A DNA stretch of 64,000 nucleotides from Apoda limacodes (GCA_946406115.1 OX291560.1:7503158-7567157), one strand, 5' to 3'. Positions 35,788 through 47,040 are shown, counted from the first letter of the stretch. Made by a program: numbers and translations. Notes: a model not told the origin generated them from the sequence alone.

Positions 35788-36530
35788 CTATTATCTGTTA
35801 GGTTCATTTATACTAAAAGTCTCTGAAATTCTGTTATGATTAGTGATTTTCCTTTCCTAAGTGCTAACATACTAAGCAAAGCAAAAAAAACTATTTTACT
35901 TTACGCTTTTGACTAACTTTGGTTAGATTTTCTATCATAGGAAAATTAAGACCAAATATAATACGAAAGAAAATGAAAGTAAGTACTTATAGCTTGTTTT
36001 TAAAGATAAAAAACTTCTTGACATACAATTGCCAATGTCGCTCTGATGGAGGAAATGAACGAGTTCGAGATGTTCTTTTTATGCTGTTTAACTTGATTAT
36101 TAACGCATCTTCAAGACGTTTGGTGTACTGGAGTTAGTTTGATTTAATAATCTTGATTTTGGTTAGAAATTTGAACAAAAACTTAATAGATTGGTCGTAA
36201 ACATTTTTTTTACAAGATATACATATTATAAAAGTAAAAAATAACTTAAATGTTAAGAAAATAGTTTTTTGTTATGCAAGGCTGGAAAGTTGCTCTTTAG
36301 CGTGAGTGCCTATATTGAATACTGAGCAAGCGAAGGATTCAAAGATTGAACCCATGAGAAAAATTGAATCCTGAGCGAAGCACGGGATTCTAAGGCACGA
36401 AACTCAAAAAAAAATTCAGCCGTGCGTAACACACAATTTTTTACCTCACTACATCGAGGAAAAGAAAAACAATAATTAGAGTATTACTAATGATAGGAAC
36501 AAGTTTACTTACTTTAAATAGTTTAATTAA
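35788..36530. other. AT-rich non-coding DNA
   Basis: The 72-codon frame at 35919-36137 has no recognisable feature. A short repeated phrase ('attgaa..ctgagc..gcgaagga/cacgggattc') near 36315-36395 is a local imperfect duplication. Confidence 0.35.
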
Positions 36531-36909
36531 GAGGATACACTTCGCGGCGTCTCGCAGTGGGCTTCATACAAACGAATTTGTCATTTGGTTTTGACATTTA
36601 CTGTTCAATCACTGTGAAATTTCTTAGTCATAATCCTAAGTCGAATACCTAGGTCTGTAGTTTTTGCAAAATCTTGTAAAACATTCTATTAACTAGATTT
36701 TTTTTTTTAACGATTTGTATGAAAAACTAGAATCCTGTATAACTTTTGAACTATAAAATGTGATAAAAAAACTGGAACACTGCAGACCTAGATATTTATT
36801 ACTCAGACATGTCGTCAATATTTCGTGGTGTTTGATCAGCAAGTGTCAAAAATAAGTGACAAATTCGTTTGAATGAAGCCCGCTGCGAGGCGCCGCGAAG
36901 TGTATCCTC
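36531..36909. mobile_element. piggyBac-type MITE, 379 bp, TTAA-flanked
   Basis: It begins GAGGATACACTTCGCGGCG and ends with the inverse. TTAA abuts both ends (36527-36530 and 36910-36913). The inverted repeats align over about 80 bp with roughly 85% identity by eye ('gggcttcat', 'aaacgaatttgtca', 'tttgaca'). The TTAA duplication is the hallmark of piggyBac-superfamily insertion. There is no transposase frame. Confidence 0.75.
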
Positions 36910-38000
36910 TTAAGTATTGATTACATGATAACAACATTATAAGTCTCTGTAATAGGTTGAGCGCTTTTTGTATGTCTACATGTAGTCAAAAAAGCGCACG
37001 CTTAGAGGCACTTACCTACCTACTTTTTACGCGTAAACTTAGGTATTTTATTTCAGTGGAGTAATTCATGTTTTTTAATTATTAACTTCAAGATTATTTA
37101 TTAAGAGTACTATCTTTATAGTGAAAACAACCAAAATGATGACCTACTACGTAATTCCAAAGAAATGTTTCTTTTTTCTTTCCTTTTTTAAGTTGCGTTC
37201 CGAATTTGCGCCATGCCAATTTTAAAATTCTTAGAACAAAAACTTTACTTCAAACTTATTTATTCTTGTTGTAATAATTTAACATACTACAACAAATTAT
37301 CTAGAAAAAGACGTTAAACAAAACATTATCTTTAATGCAATAGTATCGAAAATTAAACTAAGGTATTATTAACGGATCACTAATATATAAAGTAGTAAGG
37401 ACGAACCGCATTTCAGACGGTTTCATTATGTTGGTTGTTGTAGAAATAAAAATAATATTCTAATAAGTGGATAAATTATGCTTTTCGACGCAGATTTAGT
37501 CAGCTTTTAAACGACAAGTGAGCCTTTCCGAGCCAGTGAGATGAAAAAAAATAATAACTTTCACAGATACTGCACAGTTTTACTTGCATTCGATAAGAAG
37601 AACTGTGTTCATTTTATATGCATTATACGTCATTTATATAGTTAAAAGGTGTGTAGATAATTCGATCGCAATTACCGATTCGAGCAGAAGAGATGAGACC
37701 AAGGATCAAAACCACTAGCACCGCCTGTAATCGAGCAATCACACACAAATCGATCTCCACCGGCGATCATAACGATTTATTTTGTAAAAACGATTCGATT
37801 TCGATTTACTTTCCGATTATCGTTTTCAAGCTGGCGGGAAGTTCAAAGACGGACCGACAAAGTTACTCCTGCTGTGACATTCACTACCATGAAAGTGCTA
37901 CTTACTACTAGGTAGTTTAATTTTTTTTTGAGTAAACTACTTTGGTTTTTTGTTACACTTGGATTTGGAGTTTATCAATAATAATCTATAGTATAATAAC
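36910..38000. other. AT-rich non-coding DNA
   Basis: A 72-codon frame at 37693-37911 lies in slightly richer DNA (37680-37900), with 'ccaccggcgatcataacg' inside. No splice or start evidence makes it a gene. Confidence 0.3.
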
Positions 38001-38004
38001 AAAA

Positions 38005-38240
38005 AGTCCGGACATAGTCACACAATCAAATAAACTATTAAATCCTATTTCATGTTGAAATTTTGAAACTATAAGTTGATTGTTTTAATTTGAGATGAGT
38101 CATGACTGTCGTGAGTGAGACTGATTAACTAGTAATTTTTTATCATGTTGTATAAGCCAAAAGTCCGGACAAATGTCATGTCCGGGCAGAATCCCGACAT
38201 AAGGCCTGAGGTCGGGACATGTCCGGACAAATCCGGACGG
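38005..38240. repeat. Cluster of TCCGGAC/GTCCGGAC words
   Basis: 'aagtccggacat' at about 38005 and 'aaagtccggacaaatgtcat' at 38160 are followed by inverted or related words to 38240 ('tcgggacatgtccggacaaa'). It looks like a degenerate inverted structure at the edge of a dispersed repeat. Confidence 0.45.
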
Positions 38241-38260
38241 ATGATAACCCTAGTCCCAGC

Positions 38261-38572
38261 AAGGTTGGAATTTACAACTGGACCCGATAGGTGGCGCTGC
38301 AGCCAGTGTGTCCCTGATCTCCTTAACGGCAGGGATGATTTTAATGATATTTTTTGTGTCAGTTCCAAGGTTTGAATTCACTATTGGACCTGGTAGGTTG
38401 GTGCAGTTGGTGTGTCACTGATTTTCTTCTAAACGGCAGGGATGAATTTAATAATATTTTTTGTGTACCTACGTTCGAGTGGGAACCTGCAAGGTTTGCA
38501 TTCACAAATGAACCCGGTAGATGGCGCTGCAGTCGGTGTGTCACTGATCTGCTCCTAAACGGCTAAGATTGA
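38261..38572 (+). repeat. Three imperfect tandem units of ~106-124 bp
   Basis: Units start at 38261, 38367 and 38491, each 'aaggtt.g.attcac', then 'ggtaggtggcgctgcag' or a variant, 'ggtgtgtcactgatctgctc' or a variant, and 'aaacggcagggatga'. The open frames across it (61-79 codons, both strands) follow from the repeat. Confidence 0.7.
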
Positions 38573-38841
38573 ACGTACTACAATGATTTCAACATTCGCT
38601 GCATTGAATGCGACTCCATTATTATCATATACCACAACTTTAATAATTGTGAAATTTGTGGCTTGGAAACGACACATATTATAGAACGTAAAAAATACAT
38701 CGAAAGGGTTAGCTTAAATCAAAAGAATTTTAAGGAAGGCTTTCCGCCAATACTTCTACTACAGAAGATTAGGACGAAAATGAAAAATCAAATAATTTAC
38801 ACATAGTAAACAGTGAGACACAAAATTGTCTGCGGGTCCGC

Positions 38842-39071
38842 AACATTATAAATGCGATAGTAACTCTGTTACGTTTTCACGCTTAAACCGCTGTACCGAT
38901 TAAGATTTTATTGATTAATATTTGGCATGGAGAAAGTTTGAGTGCCGGAGAAGGGCATACACTACTTGAAAACTTAAAGTGTGAGTTGTTATTTTCTAAT
39001 TAAGGAGTTGCCGTTGAAAGCCTGCACCAATAACCGAATTTAGCGCGGATTAAACCGGGGGCAACAGCTAA
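38842..39071 (+). mobile_element. Helitron-like element, degraded
   Basis: It carries 'cattataaatgcgatagtaa', 'gcttaaaccgctgtaccgat', 'ttgccgttgaaagcc', 'aataaccgaatttagcg' and 'ccgggggcaacagctaa', in the same order as 40337-40583. The CTAG is mutated to CTAA. Confidence 0.6.
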
Positions 39072-39129
39072 TACATACATAAATTAGGTAATAATAATGT
39101 TAAATGTATGTGGTGTTAATGTAAGTAAG

Positions 39130-39214
39130 CTCGAAGTTTGAACTCCCGGTTAAGTCCGGAATATAGATAGCCTCGAAGTTTGAACTCCCGCTTAAGTCCA
39201 GAATATAGATAGCC
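39130..39214 (+). repeat. 42-bp direct duplication
   Basis: 'ctcgaagtttgaactcccgg' plus 'ttaagtccggaatatagatagc' occurs twice in tandem (39130 and 39172) with two substitutions. Confidence 0.7.
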
Positions 39215-39230
39215 AGAATGAGTAGAGTCC

Positions 39231-40336
39231 AAATTCTGTTCGTACGGTGTCAACTACTAACCTAACGTATTCTTGCCAAATTAATTTTTTTGCAGTTTAA
39301 ATTTCAACATGTTAGAAAGCCTGAGAATAACAAACACCATATGTTGTGAAATTGCCTTTATTCCAATACAAAATAGAAAAAAGTTGTCCATAACTTTGTC
39401 TAGGTAAAGTGAGGTTAGAAAGTATTTGTAATCAAATAGTATCAAAAGTGCACAAAATTAAATAGGGATAAAAAACATATAAACTAGTTGAGAATATTAA
39501 TTTAAAATCAGTCCTGTAATTATTTTTTTTACTAACCAAACTCGAATGTTAAATGTGTTTTGACTTTTATTATTTATTACACAGTGAACACGTCAATGTT
39601 AATGTGTTCATTAAGACGCAGAGACATTCGAGTAAAAACACATAGAACTCCCACATCGCAAGTTTCCAAGAAAATCCCTAAAACCCTGACATTCCGCAAT
39701 GAGTCGAATAAGGACCGAGGTTGGTTAATTGAATCGGAGCGAATATACAATTGATCACAAGACTAATTTAAAACAACCAAAAAGTTTTGATAACAAAAAC
39801 ACTTCAATTAGCAAAACTGACAACCATGATTACAAATCAAAAATAGAAGAATTTATGCAACCAGGCCATAAAATATTAAAAAAAGTTACCAAACGAGTTT
39901 TGTTTTTTTTTTTGTTTAATACGGAATTAATTCGCAAACTTTATTTGAAACTTTTCGTATTTGGAACGCGTAAGCCTGCGCTCGTCGCGGCTCGCCACGT
40001 GCTTTTGCGGTAACATTGCACACCCTCGGAAAATTTTGATCTTCCCCTTGCACTGGGTACAACCAACTAAAGTGGATGGTAGCAAAACGAGTAAACTAAC
40101 TATTTCAAGTTTAAGATTGTGTGAGCTGTGTTGATGGTGGCGCCAAGGGTCAAGGGTAAATACATTTGCACCAATGAAGTAGGTATTTTCATTACACACA
40201 TGCACATTATTTGAAAATGTGTGAGTGAAAGTTAATGACCAACATATAATAATTAGAATGTAAGTAACATACTTAACAAGAAGTAAATTACTTGAATTTC
40301 GAGAATTTAATTTGATTTGATTAACCATTAATATAA
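39231..40336. other. Non-coding DNA with chance frames
   Basis: A 133-codon minus-strand frame (40328-39927) and 94-codon plus-strand frame (39729-40013) overlap each other and have no domain. The richer patch 39965-40150 has no splice-supported exon. Confidence 0.35.
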
Positions 40337-40583
40337 TCCATACTAATATTATCTATAAATACGAAAGTAACTCTGTCTGTCTGCTTGTAACCGCTTCACG
40401 GTTTAACTGCTAAACCGATATAGCTCAAATTTGGTACGGAAATAATTTGAGTCCGAAGGAAGATCATAGGCTACTTGAAAACGTAAAGCGTGAGTCGGTT
40501 TTTTTCTACAATTAAGGAATTGCCGTTGAAATTCTACACCGATAACTAAATTTAGGGCGAGTGGAACCGCGGGCAAAAGCTAG
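40337..40583 (+). mobile_element. Helitron-like element, complete copy
   Basis: It begins TCCATACTAATATTAT after an A and ends 'ccgcgggcaaaagCTAG' before a T. It has the 'gtaactctgtctgtctgctt', 'taaaccgat' and 'ttgccgttgaaattctacac' blocks. It is the cleanest copy of the TCTG subfamily. Confidence 0.7.
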
Positions 40584-40702
40584 TATAATAATAAATAATA
40601 ATAATACAGAAAAAGAAATTATAGAACAATCATACTAAAAAATAATTTACGCGAAATTGACATTATTATTTTTAAACAATAATCATAAACAAAATCGGCC
40701 AA

Positions 40703-40871
40703 GAATGTACAGTGCAATAAACTTTTCCGACGGTGTTTGATCGCTAGTGTCGTTGTACGTTTACACCATTTCAATATCTTGAATTGTATATATTGTTTTG
40801 CGCAGGTCCCGATTTTATAAATTTTAAATTACCACAAATTTAACGCGAGCGAAGCCGCGGGCAAAAGCTAG
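40703..40871 (+). mobile_element. Helitron-like 3' end of a different subfamily
   Basis: It starts with the segment shared with 23820-23945 and ends 'gcgagcgaagccgcgggcaa' then AAGCTAG before T. It differs from the neighbour at 40337-40583 everywhere except the terminal ~20 bp. Confidence 0.55.
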
Positions 40872-41250
40872 TATTAAATAAATCTGCCAATGGAAATGTA
40901 TAGTAGTTTTTTAATTATAAATGTTTTGTTGAAATGCCCCGAGTATACTCGGGTAAATTCACTTAGTACTTACTACACTTAGGTGTGATCGGGTGTACCT
41001 ACATGCATTAATTTAGGGTTTAGCAGATTAAAAAAAAAAATTTGAAGATATGATCTTTCGCAGATATTTGAATAACTGTAGAACACACATTAGGTATTTT
41101 ACTTGGTAGTTAATTACACAATTCTATCATTGTAATTTTCTTTAGGTTGGAAGAGCTTTGATAGCTTATAACACGCAAAATATACATCTGATAGCTTATA
41201 TGTATTTAACATAGGTATAATACAACGATTACACACAATGGGATGCACAA

Positions 41251-41517
41251 TAAAAACTTTTTTACAAAAAAAAAACCACCGGCTTCAGAAAGATGCACTA
41301 AAAAGGTAAAAATAATTATTTCCAAAAATCAGATCTGAATTACAGTTTGAAGTTGGTTTCACGCAAGTCAGGTGTGTTATAAACTGTTAGGTACATAGAC
41401 ATCGACTTCAAACTGTAATTCAGATCAGATTTTTGGAAATAAGTGATTATTTTTACCTTTTTAGTGCATCTTTTTGAAGCCGGTTGTTTTTTTTTTTTTT
41501 GATAAAAAGTTTTTATT
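41251..41517. mobile_element. Foldback MITE with ~105-bp arms
   Basis: The left arm (41251-41354) and right arm (41404-41517) are near-perfect inverses: 'aataaaaactttttta', an A run, 'accggcttca.aaagatgcac', 'aattatttccaaaaatcaga', 'tgaattacagtttgaag'. A 49-bp loop separates them. A one-arm fragment lies at 12146-12225. No frame. Confidence 0.75.
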
Positions 41518-42215
41518 TTCTACTTTTGAGTGACGAATTAAAAGACGTACACTAAAAACATCCACACTATGACAAACATATATACAATCATCAACATAAA
41601 AAATTTAAGACTTATATGGTTTTCTCATTGATGCTGAATGGAACCGCAGGAAGCACAAGCTTTCAAATCAAAAAGGAATCATCAAAATCGGTTCACCCAG
41701 TCGAAAGTTCTGAGGTAACAAACATAAAAAAACAGTCGAATTGAAAACCTCATCCTTTTTTGAAGACAGTTGAAAAGAAATGTTTTGCATTTTCAAATTT
41801 TGATACGAAACTACGATTCACACAAGACAAGACTTTTCACTGTAAAATTGCGTTATAATTGATTAAAAGAAGCATGACTTTGACATTTGGATGGACAGAC
41901 ATGATATAACAGTTAATTTGGGTTTCGTTTCTTCATTCATCTTTACTTGAATATAGATTTTTTTCAGTTTCAAGTACTTTTGTAATTCTGAAAGAAACTA
42001 AAAAAAAAAACGAGTTGCACTCCGGGAGTGCCGGCAGAAGTGAAAACCTTTACACACGATTCGCGCTTAACACTCAGATATGTCACAAGACATGTCTTTG
42101 ACATTGTCAAGAAATAATAATGTTTGTTTATTTACTTTTTTGGCGTAGTATATTTGACATCGCAATCTGTCATAGAATTAAAATTCCATATCCAACCTCC
42201 CTGTACTACTCATAA
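41518..42215. other. Non-coding DNA before the LINE
   Basis: It includes 'gttgcactccgggagtgccg' near 42013, a phrase that looks like part of a dispersed repeat. No gene seen. Confidence 0.35.
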
Positions 42216-42228
42216 TCGCGAAGAGAGG

Positions 42229-42316
42229 TAGGGCACTGCAAGTACTCGCTCGAATAAGCCACCCGAACAACTAAAGCAGGGCATAGCGAGTACTTGCTCG
42301 AATGAGCGGCCCGAAC
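42229..42316 (+). promoter_or_regulatory. Two tandem 50-bp repeats in the LINE 5' region
   Basis: 'gggcactgcaagtactcgct' (42229) and 'gggcatagcgagtacttgct' (42279) start two copies that both continue 'cgaat.agc..cccgaac'. Repeated 5' monomers serve as internal promoters in several LINEs. That role is inferred here. Confidence 0.5.
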
Positions 42317-42830
42317 TGGGGAAGTACCTCCACCTTACAGAAAACCGCGGCCACAATAACACTAACATTGAGTAGTGTTGTGTTCCTGGCGGTGAGTAAG
42401 GTTGCCAGAGCTCTTTGAGGATTCGCTGCGCGGACAGCGGAGGACCGGCGGTACTTGTTGCTGTCATGCTCGGCGTAGACGCGGCGTGCTGGTTCGGCGG
42501 TCAGGGAGACCTGATGAAACGGCTGACCGCTGGCCGCCCGCAGGTTGAACGGGATCCCGAACCCAGGGATCACTTAATCTCCGCCCTGGGAGGCTGATTC
42601 GCCAGCCTGTGTAAAGTATCTGAAGTGGTAGTCGTGCCGGAGAAGAAGACCGGAGTGGACCCGGCTACTACAACAGAGGGGGATCAGGGGCCCTTCCGCC
42701 CGCCGTGCCAGCAACCGTATCATCTGTGGCGAGCTTTGGCAGTTCTAGTACCGCACCTTTTGTCCTCTAAGCTGTCAGTGCAGTGAATCCTCATCTTTAA
42801 TCTAAATAACACTTTCAAAAAATAAAAAAT

Positions 42831-43598
42831 ATGGCAAGAAATAAAAGAAAAAGAGTTTATTCAGCGGCCGCTCCATCCACATTTAATGTGGACTTTTGCA
42901 ACATTAGGGGTATTCACGCAAATCTTAACGCAGTCCACCTCCATTTGGAGACTGCGCAGCCGACCATTCTTTTTCTAACGGAGACGCAGATATCCTGCCC
43001 GGCCGATACATCATACCTTCATTATCCCGGTTACAAACTTGAGCACAATTTCGTGAGTCGTGCCGGTGTATGTATGTTCGTCCGGGAGGATATCTGCTGT
43101 CGCCGCCTTCATAGCCTTGAAGACAGGGACCTGTCGATATTGTGGGTGCGCGTAGATTACGGCGGCCACACTCGTATCTATGCGTGCCTATACAGGTCTC
43201 ATAGCGGTGACACGGACGTAACTCGACTCTTCACGCACCTGAGTTTGACGACTGACAAAGTTCTAGAGCAATATCCCACAGCAGAACTAGTTATTTTGGG
43301 AGACTTTAACGCCCACCATCGCGAGTGGCTCAGTTCTCGAACCAATAACTATGCTGGGATATCTGCTCACGAATTTGCTCTGACCTATGGATTCTCTCAG
43401 CTGGTACTTTCTCCAACGAGAATACCAGATATAGAGGAACATACGAGCTCCTTACTGGACCTTCTGCTGACTACTCGTCCGGACGGATACTCCGTCTCAG
43501 TGGATGCGCCTCTTGGCTCCTCGGACCACTGTCTCGTTCGGACTCAAGTGTCATGCACACAACCTGATCCTTCTGGGCCAACTAATTATTTAATTTAA
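42831..43598 (+). pseudogene. LINE AP-type endonuclease, frame ends early
   Basis: A 255-codon frame beginning MARNKRKR. Family landmarks are visible: N-terminal FCNIRGIHANLN, the metal-binding Glu in FLTETQ (E51), YRSHSG near 120, LGDFNAHH with D158 and N160, LLDLLLTT near 210, and GSSDHCLV with D232 and H233. These residues make up the active site that nicks target DNA for target-primed reverse transcription. The frame ends at TAA after an A+T-rich stretch (43585-43600) unlike the flanking G+C-rich code. The RT frame follows 14 nt later in a different phase. In intact relatives the two domains form one polyprotein with a longer linker, so this copy appears to have lost linker sequence and the joint frame. 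Confidence 0.85.
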
Positions 43599-43612
43599 TT
43601 ATCCTTGCTGGT

Positions 43613-45667
43613 ATGGAATGCTATATTCCTAACCCGCGAGTAGCTGCCGGCGTCAAAAAACGACCGTGGTTTAATAGGTCTTGCAGAAAAGCTAAAATTC
43701 TTAAGCAAAATGCATATGAGGCTTGGACCACGGCTCGTTTTAATAAGGATCCGAATATTTCTGAGTTAAAACGCAAATTAAATGCTGCCTCGAGGTTCAG
43801 TAAGAAAGCAACTGCCAGAGCAAAATTCCAATTCATCGGCAAAATAGGTGGGCGACTTGCGAGCTATCCTTCTGGGAGTCGTGCTTTCTGGTCGCTTGCC
43901 AAAGCTGCCGAAGGGAACTTCTGCCAGTCGTCGTTACCACCACTGCGAAAGACCGATGGTGACTTGGCCCATAGTGCTAAAGAGAAAGCCGATCTACTGG
44001 GCAGTCTCTTTGCCTCGAACTCGAATATGAACGATGAAGGCGCTGTACCACCTACTATACCGTGGTGCGGTAAGACCATGCCGGAAATCTCCATAACGCA
44101 GCGGGAGGTCAGGCGGGCGTTGCTCTCTCTAGACGTTCATAAGTCGAGTGGGCCAGACGGTATACCAGCAGTGGTGCTTAAGCAGTGTGCTCCTGAGTTA
44201 TGTCCTGTACTCACGCGCCTCTTCGCGCTTTCCTACCACACTAGGCAATTTCCGTCTTCATGGAAGACTGCGAATGTGCACCCGGTGCCCAAAAAGGGCG
44301 ATAGATCAGATCCATCGAATTACAGGCCTATCGCTATTACCTCTCTCCTCTCTAAGGTGATGGAGCGTGTGATCAACACACAGCTTTTGAGATACCTAGA
44401 AAAACATGACCTGCTCAGCGACCGCCAATATGGCTTTCGCCACGGTCGCTCGACTGGTGACCTTCTAGTGTATCTCACACACCGATGGGCACTAGCCATT
44501 GAGAGTCAGGGGGAGGCATTGGCATGTAGCCTGGACATAGCGAAGGCGTTCGATCGGGTCTGGCACCGCGGTCTTCTATCGAAGTTGCCATCTTACGGAG
44601 TGCCCGAGGGTTTGTGCAAATGGGTGGCTAGCTTTTTGTCCGGCAGACGCATACGAGCCGTAGTTGACGGTAGTTGCTCTGATAGCATGGACATTAATGC
44701 TGGTGTCCCGCAAGGCTCTGTGCTGTCTCCTACGCTGTTTCTACTGCATATCAATGACATGTTGGACATGAACAACATACATTGCTATGCAGATGACGGT
44801 ACTGGAGACGCTTTTTACACGGGTCGTGCAAACATCCCTCGTTCCGTTGTGGAGGAAAACCGCGGAGAACTTGTGTCTCAAATCGAGACCACACTGTCCC
44901 AGGTCTCTGACTGGGGACGGGTAAACTTGGTCCGATTCAACCCTACAAAGACACAAGTGTGCGCGTTCACCGCTAAGAAAACTCCATTCACTGTAGTCCC
45001 ACAATTCCAGAACACTCCCCTCTCCATCTCCAAGAGCATTGGGATCCTTGGTGTCGACATCTCCAGCGATGTTCAGTTCCGAGATCATTTATCAGATAAG
45101 GTGAAGCTGGCGTCCAAAAAACTTGGTGTACTCAACAGAGCGAAGCAGTGCTTCACGTCGGGGCAAAGGTTGTTACTTTACAAGTCGCAAGTTCGGCCCC
45201 ATATGGAGTACTGCTGCCATCTCTGGGCAGGTGCACCCGGATACCAGCTTGGCCCTTTTGACTCGGTTCAACGACGGGCTGTGAGAATTGTCGACGATTC
45301 CAAACTCACTTGCGGTATCGAGCCCTTAAGTCTAAGGAGAGACTTTGCCTCACTGTGTGTGTTCTACCGCTTGTACAATGGGTTGTGTTCTGAGGAATTG
45401 TTCGAAATGATGCCCACGGCTACTTTCTACCATCGCACCGCTCGCCATCGGCAGGGAATCCATTATCACATCACATGGTCGCGTACAGTGCGGTTTCAGA
45501 GAAACTTCCTCCCGCGAACGCTTAAGTTGTGGAATGAGCTCCCTGCCAAGGTATTCTGCAAGGACTACAGTATGGAGTTCTTCAAGAAAGAAGTTATTAG
45601 ATTTCTGAAGGGTCGGCAACGCGCAAGTGATACCCCTGGTGTTGCAAGCGTCCATAGGCTACGGTGA
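43613..45667 (+). pseudogene. LINE reverse transcriptase, long open frame (domain intact)
   Basis: A 684-codon frame. RT blocks in order are SSGPDGIPAVVLK, SSWKTANVHPVPKKGDRSDP, NYRPIAITSLLSKVMERVIN, DRQYGFRHGRSTGDLL and CSLDIAKAFDRVWH (D308, D314). GVPQGSVLSPTLF (from G364) and CYADD (Y392-D395, catalytic pair D394/D395) follow. The thumb FNPTKTQVCAF and a C-terminal region ending GVASVHRLR complete it. YADD followed by GTGDAFY is typical of insect Jockey/CR1-group elements. Its product would copy element RNA at the nicked target. All catalytic residues are present, but without an in-frame endonuclease it is probably not autonomous. The first ATG (43613) is internal to the ancestral polyprotein. 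The stop TGA lies in the conserved 3' terminal sequence. Confidence 0.9.
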
Positions 45668-45737
45668 CCGCTTACCATCAGGCGGGCTGTAAGCTTGTTT
45701 GCCACCTTAGTGGTATAAAAAAAAAAAAAAAAAAAAA
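45668..45737 (+). other. LINE 3' UTR and poly(A)
   Basis: 'ccgcttaccatcaggcgggc', 'tgtaagcttgtttgccacct' and 'tagtggtat' precede about 20 A. This short conserved terminus is the part most often retained in the truncated copies. Confidence 0.8.
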
Positions 45738-45761
45738 CTAAAAATAAAAATTATAATAGGC

Positions 45762-45998
45762 GTGGCGGTTTCCGTCTTACAAATTTCCACGATTAGGACG
45801 AGTGACCTGACGCGAGTTTATCATTTTTTACCCATACCAAAAAAAGTGCACAACGCCGCTAAAGAAGTTTTCACTTCAAAAACTAAGGCCGCTTTATATT
45901 TCCAAAACGAAACATATTCCTGTCACAAATGGCAAATATTTTCTCAATACTGTGGTAATATGACAGAACACTGGCAACATTACCTGAATAATAGATAA
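45762..45998 (+). CDS. Unidentified 78-codon ORF next to the LINE
   Basis: The frame reads from MAVSVLQISTIRT through PIPKKVHNAAKEVF and KWQIFSQYCGN to HYLNNR. Its composition is less biased than other chance frames here. The DNA resembles a dispersed lepidopteran repeat known to me ('aaaaaagtgcacaacgccgc', 'aagaagttttcacttc'). I think it is repeat-derived rather than a gene. Confidence 0.15.
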   Translation: MAVSVLQISTIRTSDLTRVYHFLPIPKKVHNAAKEVFTSKTKAALYFQNETYSCHKWQIFSQYCGNMTEHWQHYLNNR

Positions 45999-47040
45999 AA
46001 TGTTTTGGGGACGCCCCCGTCGCGTACTGTCAATTATTTATAGTCAAATTATGTAAGTGTCTTAGGTAGTTTTTATTTTGCGTTGCTATTTTTTTTTGAG
46101 AAAACAAAGATGATTATTACTTTAAATAAATATATTAAAACTAAAACCAGCCAACGTGTTGCACATGTATTAGGGTTCCGTAGTATACAATACAAATGTA
46201 TTTTATTGTACACCAAGACACAAAAAAGTAACATCACAACAATAATTAAAAACAGTACAATAGACGGCGCCTTATCACCTGTAGGCAATTTCTTCCAAAC
46301 AATCTAAAACTGTATAACAAAGAAAAATAGTAAATTATTGACTTAGAAAGAATTACACGCAGAATATACTCCTGAGATATAAAATCACTTAAACGTCTAT
46401 CTAACGACACCCCGAGCTATGATTGCAAAAAAATCCAAACCTTCAGTTCCATGTAGGTATAGAACGTAACACTTTAAATATTCTTCTGTTAGTTTCACTA
46501 GGTACTATAAATTGAATGGCGGTTCACATAATATTAAAAAGCCTTAAAGTTAATGGAAATTGACGGAAAATTAAAGAATTATAAGGAGGACGAAACCCTT
46601 ATAATATCGTCATGTCTGTTCGTCCGTTTTGCCATTTAACAACGGAAACACAGTATTCATAACTTCACACTATAACTTATAGAATAGAATATAAGAATAG
46701 AACAAACAAAAGTGTAAAATAATGAAAATCTATATAATATTATTGCAGTGTATGTCTGTGACACGATACCTTAATTGAAGTTTATATAGATACATTTATC
46801 ACAGATGACACAATACCTTGATTGAAGTGCCTACCTATATTGGTTATGGTTCCTAAAATATTTTTTAAGAGGGGGTATAAATTGAATTTCAAATTAGATA
46901 ATCCAGTCGAAATAAATATAAAAAAAAACATATAGATACTACATTATAATTCCAAAGTCTGATATTAGCAAAAACATGATGCTACAAATTTTTTTTTATA
47001 GAAAATAATAAAAAGTCACGTCTTGTTTTTATCAATTTTT
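45999..47040. other. AT-rich non-coding DNA
   Basis: 'agggttccgtagtatacaat' near 46170 is a stub of the 'ggttccgta' repeat family. Frames at 46073-46307 on both strands are chance. Confidence 0.4.

Larger units (their letters stand above)
42216..45737 (+). mobile_element. Non-LTR retrotransposon (Jockey/CR1 group), near complete
   Basis: A G+C-rich block of about 3.5 kb in A+T-rich surroundings. It comprises a 5' region of about 600 bp, an AP endonuclease frame (42831-43598), a reverse transcriptase frame (43613-45667), a 3' UTR of about 50 bp and a poly(A) run (45717-45737). No separate ORF1 with zinc knuckles was found. Copies of its 3' end occur at about 6250, 15630, 20232, 24195, 24988, 26655, 34001, 34225 and 61411. 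A target duplication could not be identified, so the 5' limit is tentative. Confidence 0.85.

Noticed and set aside
39927..40328. 133-codon minus-strand frame as a gene
   Set aside because: Composition-driven, with no domain and no promoter or splice support. It overlaps an equally open plus-strand frame.
42415..42597. 60-codon frame as LINE ORF1
   Set aside because: Too short, with no zinc-knuckle or RRM-like residues. It is treated as 5' untranslated region.
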